This document shows positions 1 to 11,532 of a stretch of 64,000 bases of DNA, piece by piece. Made by a program: the position numbers and the translations under genes. The DNA comes from Adiantum capillus-veneris. Its lineage: Eukaryota > Streptophyta > Polypodiopsida > Polypodiales > Pteridaceae. Position 1 is the first letter of the stretch; every line of letters starts with the position of its first letter. The stretch lies in assembly GCA_014529385.2 (NCBI GenBank), contig CM043942.1, positions 27,827,469 through 27,891,468 on the forward strand. The letters are read 5' to 3'. The notes under the pieces are model-generated. The model ran no database searches, was not told where the DNA came from, and was given only the letters and a program-made list of their open reading frames with translations.

Positions 1-2458
1 GCACACACACTTCAAATTGACCATCCAAGCATGCAATTAACTCAATTAGACACCCAATTAGCAACCTAGAATCACCAATTAGCAATTGAAACTTATCAAA
101 TCATATGCCACCAATTCTTAAAAATTTTGGCATTACGACGGCGTGAAAACAAAAAATCGCAAAATTTTCAATCCACATTACATTACATTGCATCAACATA
201 GCATAGCATTACATTGCATCATCATGGTGGGATCTTTACACAATTCTACACATGTCTAGATTGTAGGGAGGTTGAGAATACCACCTTAATTACTTTTTCG
301 TTCAAGATCAATTGAATGGTCGAATGCTCCAATCCTTCATAGCACATTAGTAAGTTAGAAAAAATTAGTCAAATGAGCAAGGTGTTAGTGAGAAATTAGA
401 GTATGTAAACACACAATTGGCAATATATGGTAAAAAATAAGGGAATTATGAACACAATGCTTCATGCACACACATTCAAAATCCACAAAAACATAAACAC
501 AAAAGTGAAATTAATGAGGGAACGCATTCGATTATGCCACAATTACACTAGCGTAGGCCATCATCCCCAACTGCGCCAAATGTTGGGGGTTCCATTGTTG
601 CAATAGCTCCAATGATCGACAAAATTATCAATCCGGAGGGATGAGCTACCCGATTAGGGCATGGAAACACTCACACGGTTAGTGAGCTAATCGTGGCAAA
701 TGGTTAACTCTATGAGGTGAGATTCTCGGCCTATGGAGGAGCTAAGCCGCAATGAAGGGCAATCTCCATATCCACTTCTCTCCACCTCAAATCAACCCAA
801 TCACACACACTACGATTGTAAGATGCACACAACACTAATCCTATCATGCAACACACTAATCGCAAGCACACACACATAGATCTATCGAGCACCACACTCC
901 AATCAAACCTACATGCACACACAAGCAAAAGAGGACAATCACACAAGATTAAAGAGGCATTAACCACTAATTAGTTAAGATCTAGCTAATCTAAGAATCA
1001 TAGACAATCACACAAGATTAAAGAGGCATTAACCACTAATTAGTTAAGATCTAGCTAATCTAAGCATCATAGACAATCATAAGAAGCATGAGAGAGGCAT
1101 AGTGAAAGAGAATGAATCATTGATTAGTGTTAATCAAGTCTCATGAGCAAGGAGAAGCTTAAGGACTCCATAGCCACACACCTCAAGAGCTCTTTTACAC
1201 ACTTCCTTGTATACCTAGGGTAAAAATATGCAATGTCCGGGCGCCCCAGGTCTTTAGGGCTCACCACTTACTGAATCTGCAACCTAGACACAGTAAGTGA
1301 CCTATTCTTTACAATTTGGAACTCCCATTGATCCCGTAACACATTAGAATATTACAATGGCTTGAAATAAATTGGGAATTTACAATACATGACCATTTTG
1401 GAAAAACGTGGAAAATGTGTAACTCCAATCTTTACTGCTTCTTTGGATTAATCCTTGATGTGCATTCGTACGTCTTTGGCCTTTAGCAGCCTCTGTTAAC
1501 TGATGTTGACTCAATTAACACCTTTTAACAATCCAAAACGGTGGATAGTAGCAGTTAAGAGAGCGTCTTCTTGTTTTGTTGATGATTATAGGCACTTTGA
1601 TTGAATTTGAGGCTAATTTTAAACACTTTGTGGTTGTTCCTTAAGAGTGTAAGTGATGCATCGACTTTCTTTGTTACTTTTCTTCAATTGCTTGCATCAT
1701 TTTCTTCAAAATAGGTTGCTCGTAGTTATGATTGAAACTATTGGGTCTCCCCAATCTAGGAAACATAAAAAGCCTTTCAAAACATCTTAAGTGCATAAGG
1801 GAAGGGCCAATTTAGGAAATGAAAAGACTCATGAAGGTGAAAAGTCAAAAGACTTTCTGTGTCCATATGAAGAGATGGTCTACTTCACGTTGGTATATTT
1901 GTGTTTCTCTTCTCCTTTATTTTCCCTTTAGCATTTTCTTCTCTTTAGAGTGTTTTTTCACTATGTACTTGCACTATGTAGATAGCGATTTTTTTTTTGA
2001 AGCCCAATTTGAGATGAGGAAGCTTTTTGTTCTTGTATCTTTAGCATTCTAGAGAGTCTTCATGACAAAACTTATTTGATTTGCCCACAAGAAGCACTCT
2101 TATTTTCTTCTACACATTGTCTGGAGCTCTAAAACCACTATTGAGTTCTTGCAATATTCCCAACACTTTCAACACAAATTTGATTGATTAAATCATAATA
2201 AATTCAATAAAACAATTGATTGAATAATCATAACACACAAAGAGAGAAACATAAACAAGTTTCAAAACACAAGATACTATACTGGGTTCCAACCATTCCC
2301 CTCAATCGATGTAATTGAGTATTTTCCTCTTTATTCATCTCATGGAGCATGTATTACAGATACGAGTGTAGGAGTGATTTATATTGTATGCTCATTGTGG
2401 CTATAGGTTACAAGTTATGTACTATTTCCAGTCAATGGATATTCCAATTGTTAGGGTA
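1..2458. other. Left-flank noncoding sequence, no gene recognised
   Basis: AT-rich DNA without a convincing reading frame on either strand. The short ORFs here have no recognisable domain and are full of low-complexity residues. CA-rich stretches at the left edge and a 69-bp tandem duplication (listed separately) are the only structure I see. It precedes the first LTR of element G. It could be old decayed transposon sequence, but I match nothing specific. Confidence 0.6.
935..1072. repeat. Tandem duplication, 2 x 69 bp
   Basis: The block starting acaatcacacaag at 935 is repeated from 1004 with a single difference (ctaagaatcat versus ctaagcatcat). A third copy starts at 1073 but stops after about 8 bases. 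The near identity indicates a recent local duplication. No coding or regulatory role is visible. Confidence 0.9.
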
Positions 2459-2870
2459 AGCCTTAACTTACACTCACAACGATAACACTCCCTAAAAGCC
2501 AAGCTTGCACCATTTAAGTGCATAGTCACATTTTCCCTATGGAACCTATGAAACCTCACACATGCTACTCATTACCTAAACAAATAATACACACTTTTTG
2601 ATGGCCATATGCCACTTGTGGTAGCTCACACTACCCTTGCCATTTCCACTTGTGGTGCATATCCATTCAATCATTGATTGCACTATTCCACATTGAGCCT
2701 ATAAATGGCCAATATCCAAAGCTTGTAATTCTCTCTCTAATTCTAATCAATCAAACAAGCTATTTTCATTCTACATTATGTATTGAGATCACTCTCTAGT
2801 CAAATCCTAATTATCTATTGGCAATGGTGCAATCATGAATGCTCACTGGTATATCCCCCATAGCTTAACA
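2459..2870 (+). repeat. 5' LTR of element G
   Basis: It starts tgttagggtaagcc and ends agcttaaca, so it has the TG...CA ends of an LTR. It is directly followed by a primer-binding site. Its first 180 bp or so recur at 4327-4510 and its last 230 bp or so recur at 60061-60291, which supports the boundaries. Confidence 0.8.
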
Positions 2871-2872
2871 TG

Positions 2873-2884
2873 TGGTATCAGAGC
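2873..2884 (+). promoter_or_regulatory. Primer-binding site, tRNA-iMet type (element G)
   Basis: The sequence TGGTATCAGAGC is the standard plant complement to the 3' end of initiator tRNA-Met. It lies two bases after the LTR end, where minus-strand DNA synthesis is primed. Confidence 0.85.
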
Positions 2885-3245
2885 GTGGGCTCGATTAGAA
2901 TTTCTTAATCCATTAGGTCCTAGGCATCCTCACTATGCTAGATTTTATCGGACCTCTCTCTTAGCCATTGCAATTGCTCATCATAATTCCCCATGGATTG
3001 CATAACAACATTAATTGTTAATTAGCCAAGTTTTGAGCATGTTCTTGGACTAGTTCCTCGAGCCACTACTCTTCTTGGTCTAGTTGCAATTACTTAGAAT
3101 GTGTATTGCATTGTGATTAATTTTTTTTTTGTGGATAAATTTCTTGCTTGATTTGTTCGATAATTTTATGCTTAATAGCCTAAGTGATTGTGTGAGTGTT
3201 CCCTTTTGAACATGTGTGTGGCCTAGAGATAAAGATACCTTTTGA

Positions 3246-3247
<2 letters not shown>

Positions 3248-3284
<37 letters not shown>
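3248..3284. repeat. GA/AG microsatellite
   Basis: An uninterrupted (GA)n run in the internal region of G. The related copy has a much longer, once-interrupted run at the same relative place (60680-60762). The repeat is therefore ancestral to the family and unstable in length. Confidence 0.95.
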
Positions 3285-3288
<4 letters not shown>

Positions 3289-4313
3289 AAACATGACAAA
3301 AATTCCCTCTTCAATGAATTTGGGAAAGTCCTACTATGCTTTTAAAGTTTTTCCTACCCGCTGGTGCCCACCATCATACTTCGTTGACAAAAGTTTTCAA
3401 TCCCCGTGCAGTTGTGCTATTCCCAAATGGAACTAACTTACCCACGCCATCTTCATTTTTTGGGATTCGAGAGCCTGCCACCTGGTCATCATACTCATTG
3501 TTGGCCTGCCATGACACTCCTTCATTGTTATCGGCCTGCAAAGCTCGTTGTCACTAGCTTGCCACCTGCCTGCGGTCCATGCCCCTCACCACTAGCTACA
3601 CAATGAGCGTTTTTTTCTTCATCACTTGCTGAATGCCATTCTTGCATTTCCTTATTGAATTAATGGAAACTCCCTTTTTCGATTTGTCATCTAAACATCC
3701 GTTCCCAAGGGCCACTACATATGGCAAGATCTTCACAAAGCACGAGCGCCATCTCAAAGAAAATCAAGCATTCAAGGCAATCAAGCATTAGAATTCATGC
3801 CTTCACTCATTCAAGCTTTGGTAGAATCGTAATGTATCGTAAAATTGAATCGTCAAAGCTCTAAATGAAAAGTGCAATCGTTTATGCTATGCATGCCACT
3901 CCTAATCTCAAGTTTGTGAGGGGTTTTAGACACTATCAATGCACTTTAGTAAGACCACCCCGTGGCCAAAGCACCAATTTCATCATTCATATATCCATAT
4001 GTGCTTCTATGATGTATATGTACCTAACATGGATCCCACGTGCAGCCCCCGTGTGCATTATCATCGTAATCCTCTAGATTCTAAGAGTAAGGAAATTAAA
4101 GCATAGAAGATGAGGCCCCTAACGAAGTTTTTAAAAGGAAATGATGACCTGCAATTGCAAGTGTTTAGACATTGCCCCAAACCTCATAATTTGGAGGTAA
4201 GACGTACACTATTTCTTGCACTATATTCCATATTTATGAGCCCCATGCAGTTACCCGATGTAATCCAGGTAGACCCCCGATCAAAATCCATGTTGTAGTG
4301 TGTATGCTTCAGC

Positions 4314-4510
4314 TTAAGGGGGCATCTTTTGGGGTAAGCCTTAGATTACACTCACAACAATAACACTCCCTTAAAGCCAAGCTTGCACCATTTAAGTGCA
4401 TAGTCACATTTTCCCTATTGAACCTACAAAAAATCACACATGCTACTCATTACCTAGACACATGATACACACTTGCTGACCGCTTGTGGTAGCTCACACT
4501 ACCCTTTCCG
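4314..4510 (+). repeat. Polypurine tract and first half of the second LTR of G
   Basis: TTAAGGGGG at 4314-4322 is a polypurine tract four bases before the LTR start (4327, ttttggggtaagcc, aligning with tgttagggtaagcc at 2459). Alignment to the 5' LTR holds to about the words ctcacactaccctt and then stops abruptly at repeat X. The missing second half of the LTR matches 60061-60291. Confidence 0.75.
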
Positions 4511-5733
4511 CTCATGACTAGCGTGACCAACTCCCATGCAATGCCAAGTAGGATACTAAAACTCATAAAAAACCAGCGCAAAAGCTATGGAAATATCTTA
4601 TTTTTTAATGCTACCACGAATGGGTTATACCTTATTCAGCTCGCTAATGTATATCCCTCCAGGGTGACCATAGGCTCATGACTACACATAGTATTGGGGC
4701 AACGAAATCCAAACTAAGAGGAATTCAAAATCAAACCAAATCTAGATAAAATATAATTAAGAGATTATAATTTGAAGGCCAAAAATTGAGGTAATATCTG
4801 CACTTTCATATATGCAAAATTAGGACTTATATCCACAAACCCTAGCCTCAACCACACACGAGAGAGCGTAGAACTCACCAAGAGAACGTAGAACTCACCA
4901 AGACTGCTCAAATCAAACCCAAAACACATAAGAGGCAAATTTTTAGAGATAAAACACCATCTCCATAAGATCTAAAATATGGGACAAACCCTCAACTTGG
5001 CTACACAAGCCCCATAGCTAGCAACAATGGGCCTTCCACATCCGAATGCTTCCCTCACCTGCAAGAAGTTAGGCTGATTTGGTTTCCTATTCTTCCCTCA
5101 AACCTCCTCAACACTTAAGATCAAAAAATCATAAAAACATCATTTTTTAACAGCTTGTATACCCACTTAGTCACTTTTCCAAGTGTGGGCACTTGTATAT
5201 ACAAAAAAAATAAAACTATGTACTGTATACAACCAATTGATGTTCATGCGTAGTGATACCTAGCACGCATCGCTTATGCAAATTTTGTACAGGCATGATC
5301 TATGTACATATGGGACACCCAAAAAGCATGTAAAAACATCACCAAAGTGTTCTTAGGGTTGTGTACATCATCCACAAAGACACAACATATATTGCAATCC
5401 TCTCTCCCCCCCCCCCCCCCAAAAAAAAAAGAGGAAAAAACAAGCTTGAAACACTTTCAACTGTTATAATGACATTGTTTAGATTTTTTTTTGCATCTTT
5501 ATTACTGTACACATAAAATCAATGGCTATCATGGGAACTAAAAAATGCATAGGCTCTTGAACCATCCATAAACCAAGAAACCATGTACATAACATACCAA
5601 AAAGAAAGTCCCATATCACCATGACATAGAGAAGGTACCTCTTACCACGATCAAACACAAAATTGTGCATATCTTGTCATCCATAGTCCTCATGATTCAA
5701 TGTAAAAACACCACCCGTGGGCAACCCATTCAT
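4511..5733. repeat. Dispersed noncoding repeat X, copy 1
   Basis: No gene. Related sequence recurs in direct orientation at 52318-52921, 58442-58560 and 59573-60060. Shared words include aactcccatgcaatgccaag, gggtgaccata and aaccctagcc. A poly-C/poly-A run sits at 5406-5431. The copy is cut at about 5734, where the gypsy reading frames of element A begin; the corresponding copy continues past this point near 58568. It is probably the remnant of an older transposon, but no coding domain is recognised. Confidence 0.65.
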
Positions 5734-5810
5734 AACGGGGTTAATCTCTAAGAATCTGAGAAACTTGAAAATGAAACAGAGTACAAAGAGATTCGATCAG
5801 TTCCTAGAAG

Positions 5811-6389
5811 AAGGTCAGAGAATATTACGAAGGGGAAGAAGGAAACACTACCCTCCCAGTGAAATATAATGACATTGAAACCATGGCAATACTGGACAGT
5901 GGAGCTGGCATAGCCATAGCCACTAAAGCAGTATGGGAATCCTGGGGACAGCCAACCATTAGACAAATGCGAATGAAATTGCAGTTGGCTAACGGACACA
6001 TTGAAAGACCGCTAGGGATACTTGAAAAAGTGATAGTCAACTCCTGTGGAATTGAATATCAACACACTTTTGCCATAGTAGACTTTGGGAGAAAACTCAA
6101 CTATGAAATCATATTGGGAAGACCTTTCATGCGACAGGTACAACTTATCCAAGATTGGGGAAACGACTATCTGTACTTGAAGCAGGTGGGAGCTATAACA
6201 AGAGTCAATCTAAAAGACCACACCTATAGAGATGTCTTGAAAACACCCATCCAAGAGTTTGATTCAGTCTCTTTGGCTGAAACTAAACTTCCATCTTGGC
6301 TTAACAAAGACACTCCTATTTGGATGTGCGGAGCTTCAGAAAACGGAATCTTAAGACGAGAGGAATGTATCCTAGAAAGGATTGTATAG
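5811..6389 (+). pseudogene. Element A: first retropepsin domain (5' of RT)
   Basis: Aspartic protease of the gypsy polyprotein, expected to cut Gag-Pol in the particle. The active-site motif ILDSGAG is followed after about 80 residues by the flap-distal signature EIILGRPFMR, as in retropepsins. Element B has the same domain (39480-39138) with closely matching text, for example the shared HTFAIVDF and EIILGRPFMRQ. The domain reads in one frame from 5811 to the stop at 6389; an in-frame stop lies just upstream at 5805. The Gag part that should precede it is missing because the element begins here. Confidence 0.8.
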
Positions 6390-7276
6390 ACGAAGCGTAC
6401 ATACCTGAACCCTTTCCAGAGCATTTATTTGAACCATTCGAGTGGACTCAAATCTTAGCGACAATGGATGTATGTGTGAATACATCTATGCCTACTCAAT
6501 TTTGCAATGAGGATGGCTACGACATAATTCCCATCCAAATGATGTCAGTCCTTAACATCGAGAAAAACAAGGATGAGGAAACAAAGGACTTGATGAAAGC
6601 TCAACAAGTCTTTTCTGACCTCTATTACGATGCAACTGATGAGTTGGATGAACACTCAGCTACCTCAAAAGATTCGGGATCCGAAAAAGAACATAGGAGA
6701 GCTCAACTACTCTTAAGGGGAAGGGAGGAAAAGTTTTTTGACTTTCCAAACCAGAAATCAAGAAGACAAAAATGGTATAGAAGAAAGAGGGACACTAAAA
6801 TTGTGAAAGCACGACCTATGCCATCAGTCTCCAGTAAAACACAATTCTTAATGCAGATAGATGCTAATGATTGTGTCAAGGATAAAATAACTTGCAGATA
6901 TCCTTCGAATGGAAACTCAAAAATGTCTCAGACATTGAGAAAAACAAGGAAGGGTACTCAAGAAGAACATCAGGATAAAAAACCACTCATGACCAGAGTC
7001 GAGCAGAAACAGAAATATCAAGAGTTGAGAAAAGCTCTAAACGAGATATACACCACCGAAATCAAAACCACGGAAGAGGATGGTAAGGATGTAATGAATG
7101 TTCCATCCCATTACAAAAAGTATACTCTCCAAGATCAGAAAATCATAATCGAACAACCTGTTAGGGAACTACGGAAACAAGGCGAGTCTTACGAAGGACC
7201 TGAAAACACTAAAAGGGTAGACTTGGCTAAACCAGGATATCTTTGCTTGGTCTTACAAGGATCTCAAGGGTGTTGA
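6320..7276 (+). pseudogene. Element A: protease-RT linker of Pol
   Basis: A long, highly charged Lys/Glu-rich region reading in a different frame from the protease, so a frameshift separates them near 6380. It contains no enzyme motif. Its later part (NVPSHYKKYTLQDQKII) matches element B at 38548-38252 (NVPSHYQKFTIQDRKII), which shows that it is a conserved polyprotein segment. It probably acts as a spacer or nucleic-acid-binding stretch. The frame closes just before the RT begins. Confidence 0.65.
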
Positions 7277-7279
7277 TCC

Positions 7280-7900
7280 AGAAATCTGCCAACATACCAT
7301 ACCCATGAGAGATGATGTGAACCAAGTAGACAGAGACCATACACTTATATCGAAACATTTGCCAGAAAGATCAAAGAAGAGATTGAAAAACTAAAGGAAG
7401 CTGAATTCATTTACGAAATTGAACACACTGATTGGGTGTCCCCAACTGTGGTAGTACCTAAGAAGAATGGGAAATTACGAGTGTGCATTAATCTCAAAAA
7501 AGTGAATGCAGCTACCATTAGAGACAACTTTCCTCTTCCGATAACGGAGCACGTTTTAGAACGAGTGGCAGGAAAAGAAGCTTACTGCTTCCTAGATGGT
7601 TTTTTCGAATACAATCAACTTTTGGTTGACCCAAAAGATCAGCACAAAATTGCTTTTGCAACAGAATGGGGTATATTTGCCTATCGGGTTATGCCGTTTG
7701 GGTTAACTAATGCTCCAGCCACATTTCAGAGATTGATGAGCCATGCTTTCAAAGAGTATCTTTGGAAATTCTTGGAAGTATAAATGGATGGTTTATGCGT
7801 ACATTCGTCAATCTGAGCTGATCATTTTGAACACCTCAAAAAGGTATTCGAGAAATGTAGACTTTACAGGATTTTCTTAAACCCGGAAAAGTGCACATTC
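7280..7900 (+). pseudogene. Element A: reverse transcriptase, fingers and palm (inactivated)
   Basis: The open segment 7436-7783 carries the gypsy RT blocks VVVPKKNGKLRVCINLKKVN, PLPITEHVLERV and [19 protein letters not shown]. The catalytic YMDD position is destroyed: where element B reads IYMDDLCVHS, this copy has a stop followed by MDGLCVHS near 7780-7800. This mutation alone would prevent reverse transcription. The thumb region follows in the next open segment. Similarity to B in every block shows the same family. Confidence 0.85.
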
Positions 7901-8600
7901 ATGGGAAGACAAGGGAAAATCCTTGGACACATAGTGTCTGAAAATGGCATAGCTACCGATATTGAAAAGATCCATGTCATTGCTGATTTTCCTAGACTAA
8001 CAACAGTCAAAGGGGTACAAGCCTTAATGGGACATCGTGGATATTACCGACGGATCATCTACATGTATGCTATAATTGCAAAACCCATGTATAGCTTGAT
8101 TACGCACTTTGAATGGACCAAGGCATGTGAAGAATTCTTCATGAAGCTTAAGCAAGCTCTCACCTCAGCTCCAATATTGAAAGCACCTGATTGGGATAAG
8201 GTATTCCATGTACACGTAGATGCTTCAAACTTTGCTATTGGTTGTATACTAGCCCAACCAGGAGATGGAAAAATTGACTTTCCTATTTCTTATGCAAGCC
8301 GACAACTGAATATGGCAGAAAAGAATTACACCACCACTGAAACAGAAGGACTAGGAATGATCTATGCCGTTAAAAAGTATAGACATTACCTATTGGCCAA
8401 GAAGTTTGTGTTCTTTGTGGACCACCAAGCTTTGTTATATTTGGTCAACAAGCCATGCAGCACAGGAAGAATAGTGAGATGGTTCATCATTCTTCTCAGA
8501 TTTGATTTCATTGTGGTTGTTAAAAAAGGCACTACACATCAACGAGCAGATCATTTGTCCGGGATTGTTTCAGGAGAATCACCTAAAGGGGTAGACGATG
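7901..8600 (+). pseudogene. Element A: RT thumb and RNase H
   Basis: The thumb reads GKILGHIVSENGI followed by the connection (TKACEEFFMKLKQALTSAPIL). RNase H starts with the catalytic-Asp motif FHVHVDASNFAIG and continues with SYASRQLNMAEKNYTTTETEGL and FVDHQALLYL. RNase H would remove RNA from the hybrid during DNA synthesis. The active-site residues visible here look intact, unlike in element B, where the first Asp is lost to a frameshift. The frame continues into the integrase. Confidence 0.85.
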
Positions 8601-10240
8601 ATCTACCAGATGCCTATTTGTTCTCCATGGAAATGATACTTAGATGGTCTGAAAAAATTGTGTCATTGATGACAATAGCTCAAGTGGATTCACCACTTCT
8701 TATCACAATTGATCTAATCGAGCAATCGGCTACGTATCAATTACTAGCTGGGAGGCTATATAAAAGAAATCAAGACGGGATATTGCTTTTATGCATTAAC
8801 CTTGAAGAAAGGTATCAGTACCTAAGTCAAGCACATGTTACCATAGTAGGACTTCACTTTGCGGAAGACCAAACTAATCTTAAGACTTGGAGTATTCTGG
8901 CCAACTATGAGAAGAGATGTTCTATCTTTTGTAAGAGATTGCCCTCAATGTCAGAAACAACAACCCATTCCTCATGTACATTGTTTGCAATGTCGCCTGT
9001 TCCTAAGTGGAGTAACTATCTGGTTACTTACTTATCAAGTCGAACATTTTCTGAGGATATGAGTAAACACCGTCAAAGAGCAATTGAAACGGAAGCAAGA
9101 GACTATGCTCTCATTGGAAAACAATTGTATCGGAGAGATAAAGATCAACATTTGCGTCTTTGTGCAAATGAAAACGAGTATATTCCGATTATAGAACAAG
9201 CACATGCTGAATTAGCTGGAGGTCACTTTTCTAGTGAGACCAACGCAAGAGCAATCTTGATGGCAGGCATATGGTGGCCAACACTTTTTGCGGATGCCAA
9301 AGAATATGTTCGCAGGTGTGATGCTTGTCAATGAGCAAAAATGCCAACACGGGTAGATAGCATGCCTTTAAGACCAATGATGGGGGCCAGAGCATTCGTA
9401 AAATGGGATATAGATTTTGTGGGACCGATTCAACGACCTGCTTATAGAACCCAAGCTCAATATATCATTGTAGCTACGGACTATTTGATCAAATGGGCCG
9501 AGGCTAAAGCGACTCAAAAGAATGATGCCAAAACCACTGCTGCATTCTTATACGAGTATGTATTCGTAAGGTATGGACTGCCAATAGAGATTTTCAGTGA
9601 TCGGAACTCATTTCCTCAACGAGGTAATAGAGTATCTGCTAAATGAGTTTATGGTTATCCATAACAAATCCGCTCCCTATCACCCACAAGCAAACGGACA
9701 AGCTGAGAATACGAATAAAATTCTTAGCTCGATACTGACCAAAGTGGTTAGTTAAGGAAGGACCAACTGGGAAATGATCTCTATGCAGCTCTATGGGCTT
9801 ATCGAGTTTCATTCAAACAGCTTTAAATGCTACACCCTTTAACATTGTTTATGGTCTTGATGCCATACTGCCAATAGAATTTCTATTGCCGACCTTAAGG
9901 GTAGCACAGACTCTTGAGTAGATTGGACATGAATTGTCAGAAAGACTTGAAGATTTGAAAAAGCTAGACGAGCAAAGGCTAACTGCTGTAGCTCATATCT
10001 ATGCTCAAAAGAGGAAACAAAAACAGTTTTTTGATTCTCACTTAATCACCAAAATTTTCAAGCAAGGGGACTTAGTTCTAGTCTATTCCCTTAAGTAACA
10101 CATTCCCAAGTTTAAGAAAAAGGGAAATGGACCATTTATCATTGAAGATGTATCTCCAAGTGGAGCAGTAAAATTGTCAACCATAGATGGTGAATCAATG
10201 GCAATTGGATTAGTGAATGTCGTTTAAAGAAATACAATTT
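8601..10240 (+). pseudogene. Element A: integrase with two H2C2 modules
   Basis: The first zinc-binding module is split by a frameshift: QAHVTIVGLHF is in one frame and VFWPTMRRDVLSFVRDCPQCQ in another at about 8860-8960. A second, intact module follows: QAHAELAGGHF to WWPTLFADAKEYVRRCDACQ, ending at 9334. The catalytic core follows with Asp in KWDIDFVGPI, a second Asp in IFSDRN, and the Glu in ANGQAENTNKIL about 9695-9720 after a frameshift. The C-terminal part (DLVLVYS, FKKKGNGPFII) can be followed to about 10240 through further stops. Element B has the same duplicated zinc module, so the duplication predates both copies. Confidence 0.8.
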
Positions 10241-10799
10241 GCCACTAACCAATGAATTGCTAGAGAGAATGCATGAAGCCAAACAAAGGAAGATGAAGCG
10301 ACAACAGGTTATTGATGAAGCCCAAGAGGAAGCTAGACTTCGGGTGCTCAAGCGTAAAGCTGCTCTCAAGAATCAACAGATACCGATTCCCATCAACACT
10401 TTAAGACTAGATGATTGATAATGGGAATTACCTAAAGATACAGTTTCAATAGATGACGACTGGTTAGATGGAATGGATCTCCGCATCAAAGTACATCTCA
10501 ACAACCATAGCACCAATGCTTTGGTAGACACAGGAGCTAGAGTGAATGCAATCAGTTATTCCACATACAAGAAAGCAACAAGTCAAGCATTGACCGCAAG
10601 AATAACGACAATCAAAGGCTGCAACAAGAACCCAACTCCAACATTGGGAGTAGTCAACTTGAACGTGGTAGTACATGGATGCTCATGTCTGCATCAGTTT
10701 GTATGCTTGCTAGATGAACACATGAATGAGACGATGATTCTTGGAATTCCTTGGATGCGTACATACAAGCAGTACCAAATTGGGATACAAATCAGCTAA
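10241..10799 (+). pseudogene. Element A: second retropepsin-like domain after integrase
   Basis: Downstream of the integrase, an open segment (10473-10799) contains ALVDTGARVNAISYSTYKKA and, about 75 residues later, MILGIPWMRTY. These are the two signatures of a retropepsin fold (D-T/S-G-A and hydrophobic-I/L-G). It is distinct from the canonical protease at 5811-6389. Element B has the counterpart at 35955-35545 (LLDSGAQANLISYGLYKQL). A charged segment with two stops (10256-10420) links it to the integrase. A dimeric aspartic protease is the natural reading, but a retired protease fold acting as a dimer or RNA-binding module is also possible. Confidence 0.75.
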
Positions 10800-11275
10800 A
10801 GCTATCACTTAAGGGAGGGCAACTCATTGTTCCTATTGCACCTAGCAAAGAGGAATGGAAAAGATGCAATCAGAGTACCAATCCACAAAGTAAATCTTCT
10901 CCATACCCTTGACAAAAAAATGCTACACATAGCATGCAAGGAGTCAGGAAAATTTGGGTACCAAAGGCGCAACTTGTGGATAAACCAAATCAGATCTGGG
11001 TGCCTAAAATTTCACCAGAGAAACAAAAGACGAGCTCAAGGATTCAAGCACAGAATTGAGCATCTATGAACAAGGAACCTAATGTGAAAAAGGTTTGGAA
11101 GAAAAAGGAGCACTTATCTTCTCCACACAACGTGAAACCAATCAAAAAGTGGCGAGTTAAGTCTACACTGACTCTCAAGAACCATGCACCAAGCAGACCG
11201 AGCTACCAGTGGGCGAGAAAAATCTCGACAACTGTCCAAAATGCTCCCCACAGCTCAAAAAATCAGCGTGCTTAA
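10800..11275 (+). pseudogene. Element A: tail with repeated W-(V)-P-K motifs
   Basis: Basic, Gln/Lys-rich coding remnant after the second protease, in several frames. Short repeats KIWVPK, QIWVPK, VKKVWKKK and YQWARK are spaced about 12-30 residues apart. Element B has matching repeats after its second protease (QVWVRK, QIWIPK, CIWIPK, FMWVPI). The conserved spacing in two diverged elements indicates a real polyprotein tail. The function is unknown; a nucleocapsid-like role is a guess. Confidence 0.6.
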
Positions 11276-11513
11276 ACAGCTTGATGGTACTATCAAATAG
11301 AGAGCACAAAGGCTACAAGATTTGCTCTTTGGAAGACATCAGCAGCAAAGTACCTCGACATAAAAAACCCTTGAGTTAATTACTCAAGACCCAGCTCTTG
11401 CACAACATATTGAGTTGAATTGAATTGATCTTCATATCATGGTAGAGCCAATCACGGCTATTGATAGACACAATTGTTCGACCCATGCACGCAATCGTCC
11501 CGGAGAACGCCAT

Positions 11514-11532
11514 CTAGGAGGGGTGGAAGCAT
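11514..11532 (+). promoter_or_regulatory. Internal polypurine tract of element A
   Basis: CTAGGAGGGGTGGAAGCAT lies about 240 bases after the Pol tail. Element B has CTAGGAGGGGGGGAGGCAT (minus strand, 29110-29092) at the same relative place. Both resemble the terminal tract of A (GAGGAGGGTGGGAATG at 48749-48764). It could prime plus-strand DNA internally, or mark the ancestral 3' end of the element before ORF3 was added. Confidence 0.55.

Larger units (their letters stand above)
2459..4510 (+). mobile_element. Non-autonomous LTR retroelement G, left part
   Basis: A 412-bp LTR is followed at two bases by a tRNA-iMet primer-binding site. Then comes about 1.45 kb of internal sequence without gag or pol, a polypurine tract and the start of a second LTR. 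This is the layout of a LARD/TRIM-type non-autonomous element that would depend on proteins made elsewhere. The internal region carries a GA microsatellite and only short random ORFs. A related LTR end plus internal region lies at 60061-61690. The second LTR stops at about 4510, where repeat X begins. Confidence 0.75.

Noticed and set aside
3242-4298. Short ORFs in element G
   Set aside because: Low complexity or random, several overlapping; the related copy at 60769-61557 does not preserve them in frame.
5479-5670. Minus-strand ORF in repeat X as a small protein
   Set aside because: The start is partly similar at 58450-58560, but the frame is not maintained; no known domain.
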